Source: Massilia sp. IC2-477
GTDB taxonomy: Bacteria; Pseudomonadota; Gammaproteobacteria; Burkholderiales; Burkholderiaceae_D
NCBI RefSeq assembly: GCF_020707265.1
Contig: NZ_JAJFEQ010000004.1
Span: 124,001 to 188,000, forward strand
Reading direction: 5' to 3'
Length of the DNA stretch: 64,000 nt
The position numbers were made by a program, and so were the translations under genes. Below are positions 35,572 through 47,472 of the stretch, piece after piece. Numbering within the stretch: position 1 is the stretch's first letter; the number at the start of each line of letters is the position of its first letter. The notes beneath the pieces were generated by a model. It was not told where the DNA came from, did no database searches, and saw only the letters and a program-made list of their open reading frames with translations.

Positions 35572-36330
35572 TTACGGCGATATGCGCTTGATAAGCTTTC
35601 CTAGCTCGTCCAGCACCAGCTGCGGTTCCGACATCTGCGGGAAATGGGCACTGCCCTGCGCGATCACGCGCTTGCACAGCGGGGACAGGCGCATCAGGGA
35701 TTCCTGGTTGCGCGCCCGTTCGCGCTGGGCGTCGCCCGACACCATCCAGCGTGGCAGGCGCTTGCCGCCCGAGACCACTGTAATGGGAATCGCCGGGAAC
35801 ATGGGCGCCTCGGCGATCTCGGCCACGGTCTCGGCCTCGTTGCTGATCTCGTCGTTCGGATCGGGCGGTGAGAAACGGTCGAGCAGGCCCGCCACGGCGC
35901 GCTGCAGGCCGGAGCGGTAGCGCTTCATGTTCAGCACGTCGTCGGGCGCAGTCGCTTCGAGGAACAGCACGCCGCAGGTCTCTTCCGGATAGACGCGGGC
36001 GAACAGGTTAGCGTGCAGGCCGCCGAAGGAATGCCCGACCAGCAGGAAGGGCGGCTTGGCATCGATCTCGCGCAGGAGCGCGCGCAGCTGCAGCACCACG
36101 GTGGTGCCCATCTGCGCGTCGCGCGGACGGGCGCTGCCGCCGACGCCGGGCCGGTCGTAGGTGACGACCGTGCCCAGTGCTTCGATGCCGGGATACAGCT
36201 TGTGCCAGTTTTCCAGCGGCCCGCCGGCGCCGCTGAGCATGACGATGGTCGGACTACCCTGCCCCGACCGGGAAAAGCGGAGCACCTGTCCTGAGACCGC
36301 GACCCTCTTGCTCGATGGAAGATGCTTCAA
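35572..36330 (-). CDS. Alpha/beta hydrolase
   Basis: 252 residues with no signal peptide, cytosolic. The oxyanion motif is VMLSGAGGPLENW, followed by VVTYDRPGVGGSARP, nucleophile elbow LVGHSFGG (Ser), and catalytic His near GSAHFPQMSEPQLV. This is the common ester/epoxide/peptide hydrolase fold; no substrate can be assigned. It is isolated between tRNA-Asn copies 2 and 3 on the same strand, beyond the copy 3 terminator. Confidence 0.88.
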   Translation of the reverse strand: MKHLPSSKRVAVSGQVLRFSRSGQGSPTIVMLSGAGGPLENWHKLYPGIEALGTVVTYDRPGVGGSARPRDAQMGTTVVLQLRALLREIDAKPPFLLVGHSFGGLHANLFARVYPEETCGVLFLEATAPDDVLNMKRYRSGLQRAVAGLLDRFSPPDPNDEISNEAETVAEIAEAPMFPAIPITVVSGGKRLPRWMVSGDAQRERARNQESLMRLSPLCKRVIAQGSAHFPQMSEPQLVLDELGKLIKRISP

Positions 36331-36416
36331 CGTTTATTCCTGATGAGTAGACTATTGCCAGCGTAACCCGCCATCCCACTTTCCCGCAATACCTGAAGTT
36401 GGTTCTGTAGGCAAAC

Positions 36417-36445
36417 AAAAAGGCCACATCTTGCGATGTGGCCTT
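36417..36445 (-). terminator. Intrinsic terminator of tRNA-Asn copy 3
   Basis: Minus strand AAGGCCACATC-GCAA-GATGTGGCCTT followed by TTTG. The stem differs in sequence from copies 1 and 2 but is in the same position. Confidence 0.82.
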
Positions 36446-36454
36446 CCGGAATTC

Positions 36455-36530
36455 TGGCTCCCCGACCTGGACTCGAACCAGGGACCTGCGGATTAACAGT
36501 CCGTCGCTCTACCGACTGAGCTATCAGGGA
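36455..36530 (-). tRNA. tRNA-Asn (GTT), copy 3
   Basis: 76 nt, identical to the other two copies; flanks differ apart from the GAATTCTGG next to the 3' end. Confidence 0.98.
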
Positions 36531-36542
36531 ATTGATGACAGC

Positions 36543-36571
36543 ATTATATGTTTGCAGTGACACGGTGTCAA
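36543..36571 (-). promoter_or_regulatory. Consensus sigma-70 promoter of tRNA-Asn copy 3
   Basis: TTGACA (36571-36566), exactly 17 bp, TATAAT (36548-36543): both hexamers are perfect. Much stronger on paper than the promoters of the other two copies. Confidence 0.88.
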
Positions 36572-36600
36572 ATTCAGGTCGTGTCGCACAAGCAGCTGCT

Positions 36601-36647
36601 GCTCTTCGGAACCAAGTTGAAACTGCGTTGGGTCAGTTCCGAAGAGC
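36601..36647 (-). terminator. Perfect 12-bp inverted repeat after the aminotransferase
   Basis: GCTCTTCGGAAC (36601-36612) and GTTCCGAAGAGC (36636-36647) enclose a 23-nt loop, 7 bp past the stop. There is no U-tract; a 3'-end stabiliser or weak terminator is likely. Confidence 0.5.
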
Positions 36648-36654
36648 CAAGATT

Positions 36655-37866
36655 TTAAAGAACTTTGGCGACGGCGTCAACGACACGGTCGAGGTTGGTC
36701 GAGTTCAGGGCCGCAACGCAGATGCGGCCGGTGTCGACGGCGTAGATCGACTGCTCGCGCAGCTTGCCCACCTGCTCCTTGCTCAGGCCCGAGTACGAGA
36801 ACATGCCGACCTGCTCGCGCACGAATTCGAAGTCGCGGCCAGGCGCCTTTTCCTTCAGCTTCTCGACCATCAGGTTGCGCATCTCGCGGATGCGCACGCG
36901 CATGCCGGCCAGTTCCTCTTCCCACAGTTGGCGCAGCTCCGGGGTCGACAGCACCATCGCAACCACCTTGGCGGTATGGGTCGGCGGGTTCGAATAGTTG
37001 GTGCGGATCACGCGCTTCAGTTGCGACAGCACGCGCGCCGCTTCTTCACTGCTGGTAGCCACGATCGACAGCGCGCCGGCGCGTTCGCCGTACAGCGAGA
37101 AGGACTTCGAGAACGAGTTCGACACTAGCAGCGGGATGCCGGTCTCGGCGAAGCGGCGCACCACGGCGCCGTCTTCCGCGATGCCGGCGCCGAAGCCCTG
37201 GTAAGCCATGTCGAGGAAGGGCACCAGGCCATTGCCCACGACGGCCTCGATCACCTGGCTCCACTGCTCTTGCGTCAGGTCGGCGCCGGTCGGGTTGTGG
37301 CAGCAGGCGTGCAGCACCACGATCGAACCGCGCGGCATGGCGTTCAGGGCCGCCAGCATGCCGTCGAAATTCACGCCGTGGGTGCTTGGGTCGTAATAGG
37401 TGTAGTTGTTGACGGCAAAGCCGGCGCCTTCGAACAGCGCGCGGTGGTTTTCCCAGCTCGGGTCACTGATATAAACGTCGGACTCGGGCGAGAAACGCTT
37501 GAGGAAATCGGCGCCCAGCTTGAGCGCACCAGTGCCGCCCAGGGCCTGCACGGTAATCGCACGCTTCTCTTGAATTACGGCGCTGTCGGCCCCAAATACA
37601 AGCTCTTGCACGGCCTTGTCGTACGCCGCCAGCCCTTCGATCGGCAGGTAGGTACGCGGCGCCGGCTGCTCCATCAGCTTCGCTTCCGCCTTTTGCACGC
37701 ACTGCAGCAAAGGAACCTTGCCATTATCGTCATAGTAGACGCCGACACCCAGGTTGATCTTGGCCGGGTTGGTATCGGCGTTGAATGCTTCGGTAATGCC
37801 CAGGATCGGGTCGCGGGGCGCCATGTCGATGGCGCCGAAGAGGCTGGCGGAGGCTGTGGAAGTCAT
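36655..37866 (-). CDS. Class I aromatic/aspartate aminotransferase
   Basis: 403 residues, PLP-dependent. Substrate and cofactor motifs: INLGVGVYYDDNGKVP, YLPIEGLAAYD, ALGGTGALKLGADF, SDPSWENHRALFEGAGF, HACCHNPTGADLT, the PLP Lys in SNSFSKSFSLYGER, and Arg in NYSNPPTHTAKVVA. It matches the AspC/TyrB group; the aromatic (TyrB) versus aspartate preference is not safely told from sequence alone. Monocistronic, ATG 37866, divergent from uvrB with a 114-bp shared promoter region. Confidence 0.95.
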   Translation of the reverse strand: MTSTASASLFGAIDMAPRDPILGITEAFNADTNPAKINLGVGVYYDDNGKVPLLQCVQKAEAKLMEQPAPRTYLPIEGLAAYDKAVQELVFGADSAVIQEKRAITVQALGGTGALKLGADFLKRFSPESDVYISDPSWENHRALFEGAGFAVNNYTYYDPSTHGVNFDGMLAALNAMPRGSIVVLHACCHNPTGADLTQEQWSQVIEAVVGNGLVPFLDMAYQGFGAGIAEDGAVVRRFAETGIPLLVSNSFSKSFSLYGERAGALSIVATSSEEAARVLSQLKRVIRTNYSNPPTHTAKVVAMVLSTPELRQLWEEELAGMRVRIREMRNLMVEKLKEKAPGRDFEFVREQVGMFSYSGLSKEQVGKLREQSIYAVDTGRICVAALNSTNLDRVVDAVAKVL

Positions 37867-37902
37867 CGTGATAAACTGAGTTTGTCGGTGGGTTCGCAGC
37901 GA

Positions 37903-37930
37903 TTGTAATGAACGACACTGCTTGTATAGT
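37903..37930 (+). promoter_or_regulatory. uvrB promoter with flanking inverted repeat
   Basis: TTGTAA (37903-37908), 16 bp, TATAGT (37925-37930). An inverted repeat CACTGC (37916-37921) / GCAGTG (37937-37942) brackets the -10. No canonical LexA box CTGT-N8-ACAG is present. Confidence 0.6.
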
Positions 37931-37980
37931 CATGCTGCAGTGCCGCAAGCGGACACCCATTCTAGCAAAGGTCTGAAAGT

Positions 37981-40077
37981 ATGGCAGAACTATCCATTGC
38001 AAATGCCCCGGAACCGACCGTCCTTACCTTCCCAGGCTCGCCCTTCAAGCTGCACCAGCCCTTCCCGCCCGCGGGCGACCAGCCGACCGCGATCGCGGGC
38101 CTGGTGGAAGGCATCAACGACGGCCTGATGTACCAGACTCTGCTGGGGGTGACCGGTTCCGGCAAGACGTACACGATGGCCAACGTGATCGCCCAGGCGG
38201 GCCGTCCGGCGATCGTGTTCGCGCCGAATAAAACGCTGGCGGCCCAGCTGTATGCGGAGTTCCGCGAATTCTTCCCGCAGAACGCGGTCGAGTATTTCGT
38301 CTCCTACTACGACTACTACCAGCCGGAAGCCTATGTGCCGCAGCGCGACCTGTTCATCGAAAAGGACTCGTCGATCAACGAGCACATCGAGCAGATGCGC
38401 CTGTCGTGCACCAAGTCGCTGATGGAGCGGCGCGACGTCGTCATCGTCGCCACCGTGTCGGCCATCTACGGTATCGGTAATCCGAACGAATACCACAAGA
38501 TGATCCTCACGCTGCGCCACAAGGATAAAGTGGCGCAGCGCGACATCATCGCGCGCTTGATCCAGATGCAGTACACGCGCAACGAGATGGACTTTGCGCG
38601 CGGTTCCTTCCGCGTGCGCGGCGACACCATCGACATCTTCCCGGCGGAACACGCGGAACTCGCAATCCGCGTCGAAATGTTCGACGACGAGATCGAGTCG
38701 CTGCAGCTGTTCGACCCGCTGACGGGCCGCGTGCGCCAGAAGATCCCGCGCTTCACGGTGTACCCGGGCTCGCACTACGTGACCCCGCGCTCGACCGTGC
38801 TGCGTGCGGTGGAATCGATCAAGGCCGAGCTGCGCGACCGTCTGGAATACTTCCGCAACGAGAACAAGCTGATCGAGGAACAGCGCCTCGAGCAGCGCAC
38901 CCGTTTCGACCTCGAAATGCTTGCCGAGATTGGCTTCACCAAGGGCATCGAGAACTATTCGCGCCACCTGTCCGGCTCGATGCCGGGCGAACCGCCGCCG
39001 ACCCTGATCGACTACCTGCCCAAGGACGCGCTGATGTTCATGGACGAGTCGCACGTGATGATCGGCCAGCTCAACGCGATGTACAACGGCGACCGTTCGC
39101 GCAAGGTCAACCTGGTCGACTACGGCTTCCGCCTGCCCTCGGCGCTGGACAACCGGCCGCTGAAGTTCCAGGAGTTCGAAGGCAAGATGCGCCAGACGGT
39201 GTTCGTCTCGGCGACGCCGGCCGAGTACGAAAAGGAGAAGGCCGACAACGTGGTCGAGCAGGTGGTGCGTCCGACCGGCCTGGTCGACCCGCGGGTCTTG
39301 GTCAAGCCGGCGCGTTCGCAGGTGGAAGACCTGATGAGCGAGATCACCGACCGCATCGCCAAGGACGAACGCGTGCTGGTGACGACGCTGACCAAGCGCA
39401 TGGCCGAGCAGCTGACCGAATACCTGAGCGACCACGGCATCAAGGTGCGCTACCTGCACAGCGACATCGAGACGGTGGAGCGCGTGGAGATCCTGCGCGA
39501 CCTGCGCCTCGGTACCTTCGACGTGGTGGTCGGCATCAACCTGCTGCGCGAGGGTCTCGACTTGCCGGAAGTGTCACTGGTGGCGGTGCTGGACGCGGAC
39601 AAGGAAGGCTTCCTGCGTTCGGAACGCTCGCTGATCCAGACCATTGGCCGCGCGGCGAGGAACCTGAACGGCGTCGCGATCCTCTACGCTGATCAGATGA
39701 CAGACTCGATGCGGCGCGCGATCGACGAAACCGAACGCCGCCGCGCCAAGCAGATCGCCTTCAACGAAGCCAACGGCATCACGCCGAAGGGTTTGAACAA
39801 GAAGATCAAGGACATGATCGACGGCGTGTACAGCAACGCTGCACAGCGCGCGATGGTCGAAGGTGTCCGCGAGGATGCGGAAACGGCCAAGGTCGAATCG
39901 ATGAGCGAGAAGCAGATCTCGAAAGAGATCAAGCGCCTCGAGAAGCTCATGGTGGACCACGCCAAGAACCTCGAGTTCGAGAAGGCGGCGCAGGTGCGGG
40001 ATCAGCTGCATGTGCTCAAGCAGCAGGCGTTTGGGGCGCCGGGGGCGGACAATGTGGTGTCGATGCTTGGGAAGTAA
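37981..40077 (+). CDS. uvrB: Excinuclease ABC subunit B
   Basis: 698 residues. DNA-damage verification helicase-like subunit of the UvrABC nucleotide-excision complex. Visible: the N-terminal [18 protein letters not shown]alker A, the beta-hairpin region [12 protein letters not shown], the DEAD-like box [15 protein letters not shown], motif [11 protein letters not shown], and the C-terminal UVR motif [20 protein letters not shown] for UvrA/UvrC contact. Normal length. It is divergent from the aminotransferase and followed by two hairpin repeats. Confidence 0.99.
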   Translation: MAELSIANAPEPTVLTFPGSPFKLHQPFPPAGDQPTAIAGLVEGINDGLMYQTLLGVTGSGKTYTMANVIAQAGRPAIVFAPNKTLAAQLYAEFREFFPQNAVEYFVSYYDYYQPEAYVPQRDLFIEKDSSINEHIEQMRLSCTKSLMERRDVVIVATVSAIYGIGNPNEYHKMILTLRHKDKVAQRDIIARLIQMQYTRNEMDFARGSFRVRGDTIDIFPAEHAELAIRVEMFDDEIESLQLFDPLTGRVRQKIPRFTVYPGSHYVTPRSTVLRAVESIKAELRDRLEYFRNENKLIEEQRLEQRTRFDLEMLAEIGFTKGIENYSRHLSGSMPGEPPPTLIDYLPKDALMFMDESHVMIGQLNAMYNGDRSRKVNLVDYGFRLPSALDNRPLKFQEFEGKMRQTVFVSATPAEYEKEKADNVVEQVVRPTGLVDPRVLVKPARSQVEDLMSEITDRIAKDERVLVTTLTKRMAEQLTEYLSDHGIKVRYLHSDIETVERVEILRDLRLGTFDVVVGINLLREGLDLPEVSLVAVLDADKEGFLRSERSLIQTIGRAARNLNGVAILYADQMTDSMRRAIDETERRRAKQIAFNEANGITPKGLNKKIKDMIDGVYSNAAQRAMVEGVREDAETAKVESMSEKQISKEIKRLEKLMVDHAKNLEFEKAAQVRDQLHVLKQQAFGAPGADNVVSMLGK

Positions 40078-40133
40078 CCAAGCTTCGACGTTTGCGTTAC
40101 GCTCGCGTGTGCAATACCAATAGCTTCAAAACC

Positions 40134-40274
40134 GTCATGAGCGCCACGGGCGCTCATGACTCCCGGCGCAGGCCGGGATCCAATTTCAACCGGCCCGTGA
40201 TCAGCCGATACACGGGCCACAGCAGGTGTCTCCACTGTTCGACGGAATTGGATTCCGGCCTTCGCCGGAATGAC
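40134..40274. repeat. REP/BIME-type inverted pair downstream of uvrB (family B)
   Basis: Four nested hairpins: GTCATGAGCGCC/GGCGCTCATGAC (12-bp stem, 40134-40160); CCCGGC-GCAG-GCCGGG (40162-40177); GGCCCGTG/CACGGGCC (40192-40218); TTCCGGC-CTTC-GCCGGAA (40254-40271). The second and fourth are inverted copies of one unit: both end in a WTCCAATT arm facing the centre. The right unit matches the widespread proteobacterial REP core GTCATTCCGGCGAAGGCCGG. Confidence 0.85.
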
Positions 40275-40318
40275 GTTCTAGAGCTAACAATAGAAGAAGT
40301 GTGCTTCGGTGCCGACGC

Positions 40319-40795
40319 TTAGGACTCCGCCTTCGCCGGCCTCTCAAACATCCTCGGATCAAAGCTGTATGACCTTGCGATACTGAGCTTCACATCCGCA
40401 TACGCCGGATGCTCCGGATTGATCACCAGATTCAGCCCCTCACCCACGATCACCGACGGCACCCGCATGTAAAGGTGATGGCACTTCTCCAGGAAAGCCG
40501 TACCGAAGGCCGTCGCGCTGCCGCCGTCGTCGAGGGCATCCCACCCGTCCGGCAGCTCCTCGCGCGCCACGTCGATGCCGAGCTCCGGATCGTCCGGCAA
40601 GTCCACCGCCACCAGCACCAGGTCAGGCTCGTCGCCTTCGGCGTGCACGAATTTCTCCAGCACCGCCAGCTCCACCGTCATGGCGGTGTACAGGGCCGGG
40701 CAGCCCTCGGCGTGCCAGTGCCCGCCACTCTTGCGCGCGCCTTCGCAACTGCGGTCGAGCGCCACGTCCTTGTTCGCGATTCGCCAGGTTCTCAT
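40319..40795 (-). CDS. Orphan RES-domain protein (NAD+ phosphorylase/glycohydrolase toxin-like)
   Basis: 158 residues from ATG 40795. RES family pattern: WRIANKD, GGHWHAEGCPALYTAMTVEL, AVLEKFVH, DLPDGWDAL-type segment (EELPDGWDALDD), YMRVPSVIVGEGLNLVINPEH and SYSFDPRMF. RES toxins (MbcT/ParT/Res) degrade NAD+ and are normally preceded by an Xre-MbcA/ParS antitoxin gene on the same strand. Here only 77 bp separate it from a histidine kinase and no antitoxin gene fits. At the position where most members have G-R-W/F a His replaces Arg, which may mean reduced activity. The longer open frame upstream is antisense noise within the kinase. Confidence 0.82.
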   Translation of the reverse strand: MRTWRIANKDVALDRSCEGARKSGGHWHAEGCPALYTAMTVELAVLEKFVHAEGDEPDLVLVAVDLPDDPELGIDVAREELPDGWDALDDGGSATAFGTAFLEKCHHLYMRVPSVIVGEGLNLVINPEHPAYADVKLSIARSYSFDPRMFERPAKAES

Positions 40796-40872
40796 GTGTT
40801 CTTGTCCCCTTATTGTCCCGGAGCCAGCATACACTGGCGCAGGGCCGCTACCGCGCACGGATCGCGAGAGAA

Positions 40873-42888
<2,016 letters not shown>

Positions 42889-42978
42889 GCGTTCGTGTCG
42901 GCGTCTGTTGCGACGCTTATTGTGTTAGCAAAAGTGTGCCAGAAAGGGGCTCTTGCCCTCGCACCGCTGCCCCTGCCA

Positions 42979-43575
42979 TCACAGCGTCTTGACGAAATCG
43001 CGGATGCCGCCTAGCAGCATCTCGACCGACATTGCCGTCAGGATCAGACCCATCAGGCGTTCGAAGGCCGTCATGACCTGCGGACCCAGTCGCTGCTGCA
43101 GGCGCTCGGCGCTCAGGAACACGGCCAGCCAGACCACGCCGACGGCGGCCAGGGCGGCGACGTGCACCATCGTTTCCGACAAGTTCTCGGAGCTGAACAG
43201 CAGCACGGTGGCTAGTGCCGATGGGCCGGCCAGCGCGGGAATCGCCAGCGGCACGATGAAGGGCTCCCCTCCTTCGTTGCGGCCCAGCACGCCATCCGGA
43301 TGCGGGAAGATCATGCGGATCGCAATGATCAGGAGAATCACGGCGCCGCCGATACGCAGCGCCACCGGGCTCAGGTGCAGCGCCTCGAGGAAGTGCTTGC
43401 CGAAGAACATGAACACGAGCAGCAGGAGGAAGGCAATGGCGCATTCGCGCACGACGATGCGGGCACGGCGCTCGACCGGCACTTCCTTCAGGGCTGCAAC
43501 GAACAGCGGAACGTTTCCGAATGGATCAGTGACGAGGATCAGGAGGATGAAAGTCTGGAAGAAGCTTTGGGTCAT
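42979..43575 (-). CDS. MarC-family integral membrane protein
   Basis: 198 residues with six predicted helices. Family motifs are ILVTDPFGNVPLFVAAL near the N-terminus and PFIVPLAIPALAGPSALATVLL in the middle (the paired P-x-G loops of MarC/YhgN). MarC proteins are inner-membrane proteins of unknown function, despite the multiple-antibiotic-resistance name. It is flanked by a hybrid kinase and an Lrp-type regulator on the same strand, with 90-100-bp gaps, so probably not an operon. Confidence 0.92.
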   Translation of the reverse strand: MTQSFFQTFILLILVTDPFGNVPLFVAALKEVPVERRARIVVRECAIAFLLLLVFMFFGKHFLEALHLSPVALRIGGAVILLIIAIRMIFPHPDGVLGRNEGGEPFIVPLAIPALAGPSALATVLLFSSENLSETMVHVAALAAVGVVWLAVFLSAERLQQRLGPQVMTAFERLMGLILTAMSVEMLLGGIRDFVKTL

Positions 43576-43674
43576 CGGGTTGGGCTTGTTATTGTTAAAT
43601 GCTGCAAATGGCCAAGACGCATCTTAGCAGAGTGGTACGACAGAAACATGACCGCTTTGTATCAGGCGCGGCTG

Positions 43675-44160
43675 TCACGGCTCCACCGAATGGGTGCGCT
43701 TCAGGGTGCGCAGTACGAAGGTCGAACGGCTGTGGCGGATGCCCGGGATCTTGTACAGGCGCTGGCGCAGGAAGCGCTCGTAGCCCTCGGTGCCGGCCAC
43801 GGCCACCTTGATCAGGTAGTCATAGTCGCCGGTCAGCAGGCTCGCCTCCATCACCTCGGGCAGCTGGGCCAGCGCTTCGCCGAAGCGTTCCAGCATGTCC
43901 TCGTCGTGGCGCTCGAGCGTGACTTCGATGATGACGGTGTCAGGCAAGCCCAGTGCGCGCTGGGACAGGATCGCCGCATAGCCCTCGATGTAGCCGGCCT
44001 CTTCGAGCGCGCGCACGCGGTTCCAGCAGGGCGTGGGCGACAGGTGCACGCTGTCAGCCAGCTTCTGGTTGCTGATGCGACCATCGGTGCGCAGGATGCG
44101 CAGGATCTTGCGGTCGATCTCGTCGAGTTTGTGGCCCTTGAGCTCAGGAATGGTGAACAC
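43675..44160 (-). CDS. Lrp/AsnC-family transcriptional regulator
   Basis: 161 residues. GTG 44160 start, with GAGG 9-10 bp upstream. An N-terminal winged helix-turn-helix (LDEIDRKILRILRTDGRISN, then LADSVHLSPTPCWNRVRALE) and a C-terminal RAM ligand/oligomerisation domain (PEVMEASLLTGDYDYLIKV). It is probably a dimer-to-octamer regulator sensing an amino acid. The usual divergent target gene is missing: opposite it lie only a 31-codon open frame and a terminator. Small palindromes in the promoter region (GGAGATTCTCC at 44194-44204, GTTTTGGCAAAAC at 44208-44220) may be its own operator. Confidence 0.93.
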   Translation of the reverse strand: MFTIPELKGHKLDEIDRKILRILRTDGRISNQKLADSVHLSPTPCWNRVRALEEAGYIEGYAAILSQRALGLPDTVIIEVTLERHDEDMLERFGEALAQLPEVMEASLLTGDYDYLIKVAVAGTEGYERFLRQRLYKIPGIRHSRSTFVLRTLKRTHSVEP

Positions 44161-44205
44161 GAGAAGAATCCTCTATTTTTCAAACGAAAGATAGGAGATT
44201 CTCCC

Positions 44206-44301
44206 ATGTTTTGGCAAAACCAGGGAAACTACAAAAGCACCTTTCTGCAACCAGCCATTACGATGGAGGGACTTTATCGAGGCCTTCCCGCACCGCCCTG
44301 A
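44206..44301 (+). CDS. Candidate 31-codon small open reading frame
   Basis: ATG 44206 is 8 bp after a perfect AGGAG. The product begins MFWQNQGNYKSTFLQPAITM and ends in a Pro-rich GLYRGLPAPP. There is no homologue I recognise. It lies divergently from the Lrp/AsnC gene, where that family's target usually starts. It could be a small protein, a leader peptide, or the 5' stub of a deleted target gene; chance is also possible. Confidence 0.3.
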   Translation: MFWQNQGNYKSTFLQPAITMEGLYRGLPAPP

Positions 44302-44370
44302 CCCTTGGCCACGACCCAAGCTGCATCGCGCGCCGCGGACACTTCTTCACAAGAGAAGCCGGAAAACAGA

Positions 44371-44409
44371 ACGGGCAGGAAAGGCTGATCGCCCTTCCTG
44401 CCCGTTTTC
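44371..44409 (-). terminator. Intrinsic terminator of the purA-side operon
   Basis: ACGGGCAGGA / TCCTGCCCGT (44371-44380 and 44396-44405), followed on the minus strand by a T-rich stretch and on the plus strand by TTTTC. It is 25 bp past the phosphoribosyltransferase stop, possibly bidirectional. Confidence 0.8.
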
Positions 44410-44433
44410 ATTGCCCGGTTCAACCGGCAAGGA

Positions 44434-44973
44434 TTACTTCTCGAACTTCTTCATCCACGCCGCCAGCTGGTGCGGACGCAGGCCGTCGTAGTCTTCGAAC
44501 GGCTGGTGGATCCACGGATTGTGCGGCAGGTCTTCCAGGTGGTAGTCCGGCTTGAAGGCCGAGGTACCTTTCACCCAGATGACGGCCGAACGCACTTCGG
44601 TGACGTCCGGGTAGTTGGTCTGCAGGTGCTCGCGCACCTTCTGCAGGGTCACGCCGGAGTCGGCCAGGTCATCGACCAGCAGGATGCGGCCGGCCAGCGG
44701 GCCCTTGGTCATCGTCATGTACTTGGCGATGTCCAGGTTGCCCTGCTTGGTGCCGGCTTCTTCGCGGTAAGAGCTGGTCGACAGGATCGCCAGCGGCACG
44801 TCGAAGATGCGCGAGATCACGTCGCCCGGACGCACGCCGCCGCGCGCCAGGCATAGGACCATGTCGAACTTCCAGTTCGATTCATACACTTGCAGCGCGA
44901 GGCGCTCGACCAGGCGGTTGTACTCGTCCCACGAAACCCAGAGGTCCTTGTCGGTCGATGCAGGGGTGTTCAT
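44434..44973 (-). CDS. Purine-type phosphoribosyltransferase
   Basis: 179 residues. The PRPP-binding loop is ILLVDDLADSGVTLQ (the D-D...D/S-G-x-T type I PRTase signature), with an N-terminal DMVLCLARGGVRPGDVISR and a C-terminal hood KPDYHLEDLPHNPWIHQPFE. It is closest in layout to xanthine/hypoxanthine-guanine PRTases, which salvage bases to nucleotides. It is 24 bp after purA (adenylosuccinate synthetase) on the same strand, so purine metabolism is strongly suggested. Which base it uses is not certain. Confidence 0.9.
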   Translation of the reverse strand: MNTPASTDKDLWVSWDEYNRLVERLALQVYESNWKFDMVLCLARGGVRPGDVISRIFDVPLAILSTSSYREEAGTKQGNLDIAKYMTMTKGPLAGRILLVDDLADSGVTLQKVREHLQTNYPDVTEVRSAVIWVKGTSAFKPDYHLEDLPHNPWIHQPFEDYDGLRPHQLAAWMKKFEK

Positions 44974-44997
44974 TTCAGGCTATTCCTATTTTTATAA

Positions 44998-46317
<1,320 letters not shown>

Positions 46318-47472
46318 TTAACCTAAGTTTTTGAGAATCCAATTTCCGTTTTCGAGGACGAGCACGCGGTCGCACTCGAACTCGTCCTGAACATTGTCGT
46401 GACCCGGCATGGACTGGATCACGACTTCGCCTGCCTTGCGCAGGTCAGCGATTTTTTCCTTCAGCTCGGGGGCATTGCCCCAGGGCGCGCGGATGGAATG
46501 CTTGCGCTCGGCCGTCGGCAGCAGCCGCGCCAGTTCGCGCAGGTCGAGCGAGAAGCCGGTGGCGGGACGCGCGCGTCCGAAGGCTTCGCCCACGTGGTCG
46601 TAGCGCCCGCCCCTGGCAACCGCGTTCGGCAGGCCCGGCACGTAGAGGGCGAACATGGCGCCGCTTTCGTACTGGTAGCCGCGCAGGTCGGCCAGGTCGA
46701 TCGCCACGTCGGCGCGCCCGATGGCGCCGGCGGCCAGCGCCGCCAGTTCGGCCAGCGCGCGGGTGATGCCCGGCAGCGCCGGCAGTTCTTCCCTGGCGCG
46801 CTTGAGCACGTCGACGTCGCCGTACAGGTGCGGCAGCGCCAGCAGGGCCCGGCGGGTGCTCGGGGCGTAGTGTTGGGTGAATTCGTCGAGGCCCGGCGCA
46901 TCCTTGGCGCGCAGCAGGCCGATGAGCTGTGCTTCGTCGCGGCGCGCGGCCGGGTCTTCGGCCAGCACGGCGCGCAGGATGCCGACGTGGCACAGGTCGA
47001 GGCGGACGGAATCAAAACCGGCCAGCGCCAGCGAGCACAGCGCCAGTTCCTGGATCTCGGCATCGGCTTCCAGGCCGGCGTGGCCATAGATCTCGCAACC
47101 GATCTGGATCGGCTCGCGGGTGGCGTGCAGACCCGACGGACGGGTATGCAGCACGCTGCCGGCGTAGCACAGGCGGGTGACGGTGTCGCGGTTGAGCAGG
47201 TGGGCGTCGATGCGCGCCACCTGGGTAGTCATGTCGGCGCGCAGGCCGAGCAGGCGGCCGGACAGCTGGTCGACCACCTTGAAGGTGCGCAGTTCGGTGT
47301 CCTGCCCTGCCCCCGCCAGCAGCGACTCGACGTACTCGAGCAGCGGCGGCATCACCAGTTCGTAGCCGTACAGGCGGAAGGTATCGAGCATCTTGCGGCG
47401 CAGATCCTCGATCTTGCGCGCCTCGGACGGCAAGACATCGGCGATATTCTCAGGCAGGAGCCAGTTCGGCAT
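46318..47472 (-). CDS. hisZ: ATP phosphoribosyltransferase regulatory subunit
   Basis: 384 residues. HisRS-like paralogue lacking aminoacylation, which activates and gives feedback control to short-form HisG. Motifs: [17 protein letters not shown], the class II-like [14 protein letters not shown] and [29 protein letters not shown], and a C-terminal [18 protein letters not shown]. The usual HisRS histidine motifs are degenerate. Its presence implies a short HisG elsewhere in the genome. It is between hflC and purA, the standard betaproteobacterial order, but separated from hflC by a 283-bp gap with a repeat. Confidence 0.95.
   Translation of the reverse strand: MPNWLLPENIADVLPSEARKIEDLRRKMLDTFRLYGYELVMPPLLEYVESLLAGAGQDTELRTFKVVDQLSGRLLGLRADMTTQVARIDAHLLNRDTVTRLCYAGSVLHTRPSGLHATREPIQIGCEIYGHAGLEADAEIQELALCSLALAGFDSVRLDLCHVGILRAVLAEDPAARRDEAQLIGLLRAKDAPGLDEFTQHYAPSTRRALLALPHLYGDVDVLKRAREELPALPGITRALAELAALAAGAIGRADVAIDLADLRGYQYESGAMFALYVPGLPNAVARGGRYDHVGEAFGRARPATGFSLDLRELARLLPTAERKHSIRAPWGNAPELKEKIADLRKAGEVVIQSMPGHDNVQDEFECDRVLVLENGNWILKNLG

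Noticed and set aside
37916..37942. LexA box upstream of uvrB
   Set aside because: The spacing of the CTG and CAG halves is wrong and the CTGT-N8-ACAG core is absent.
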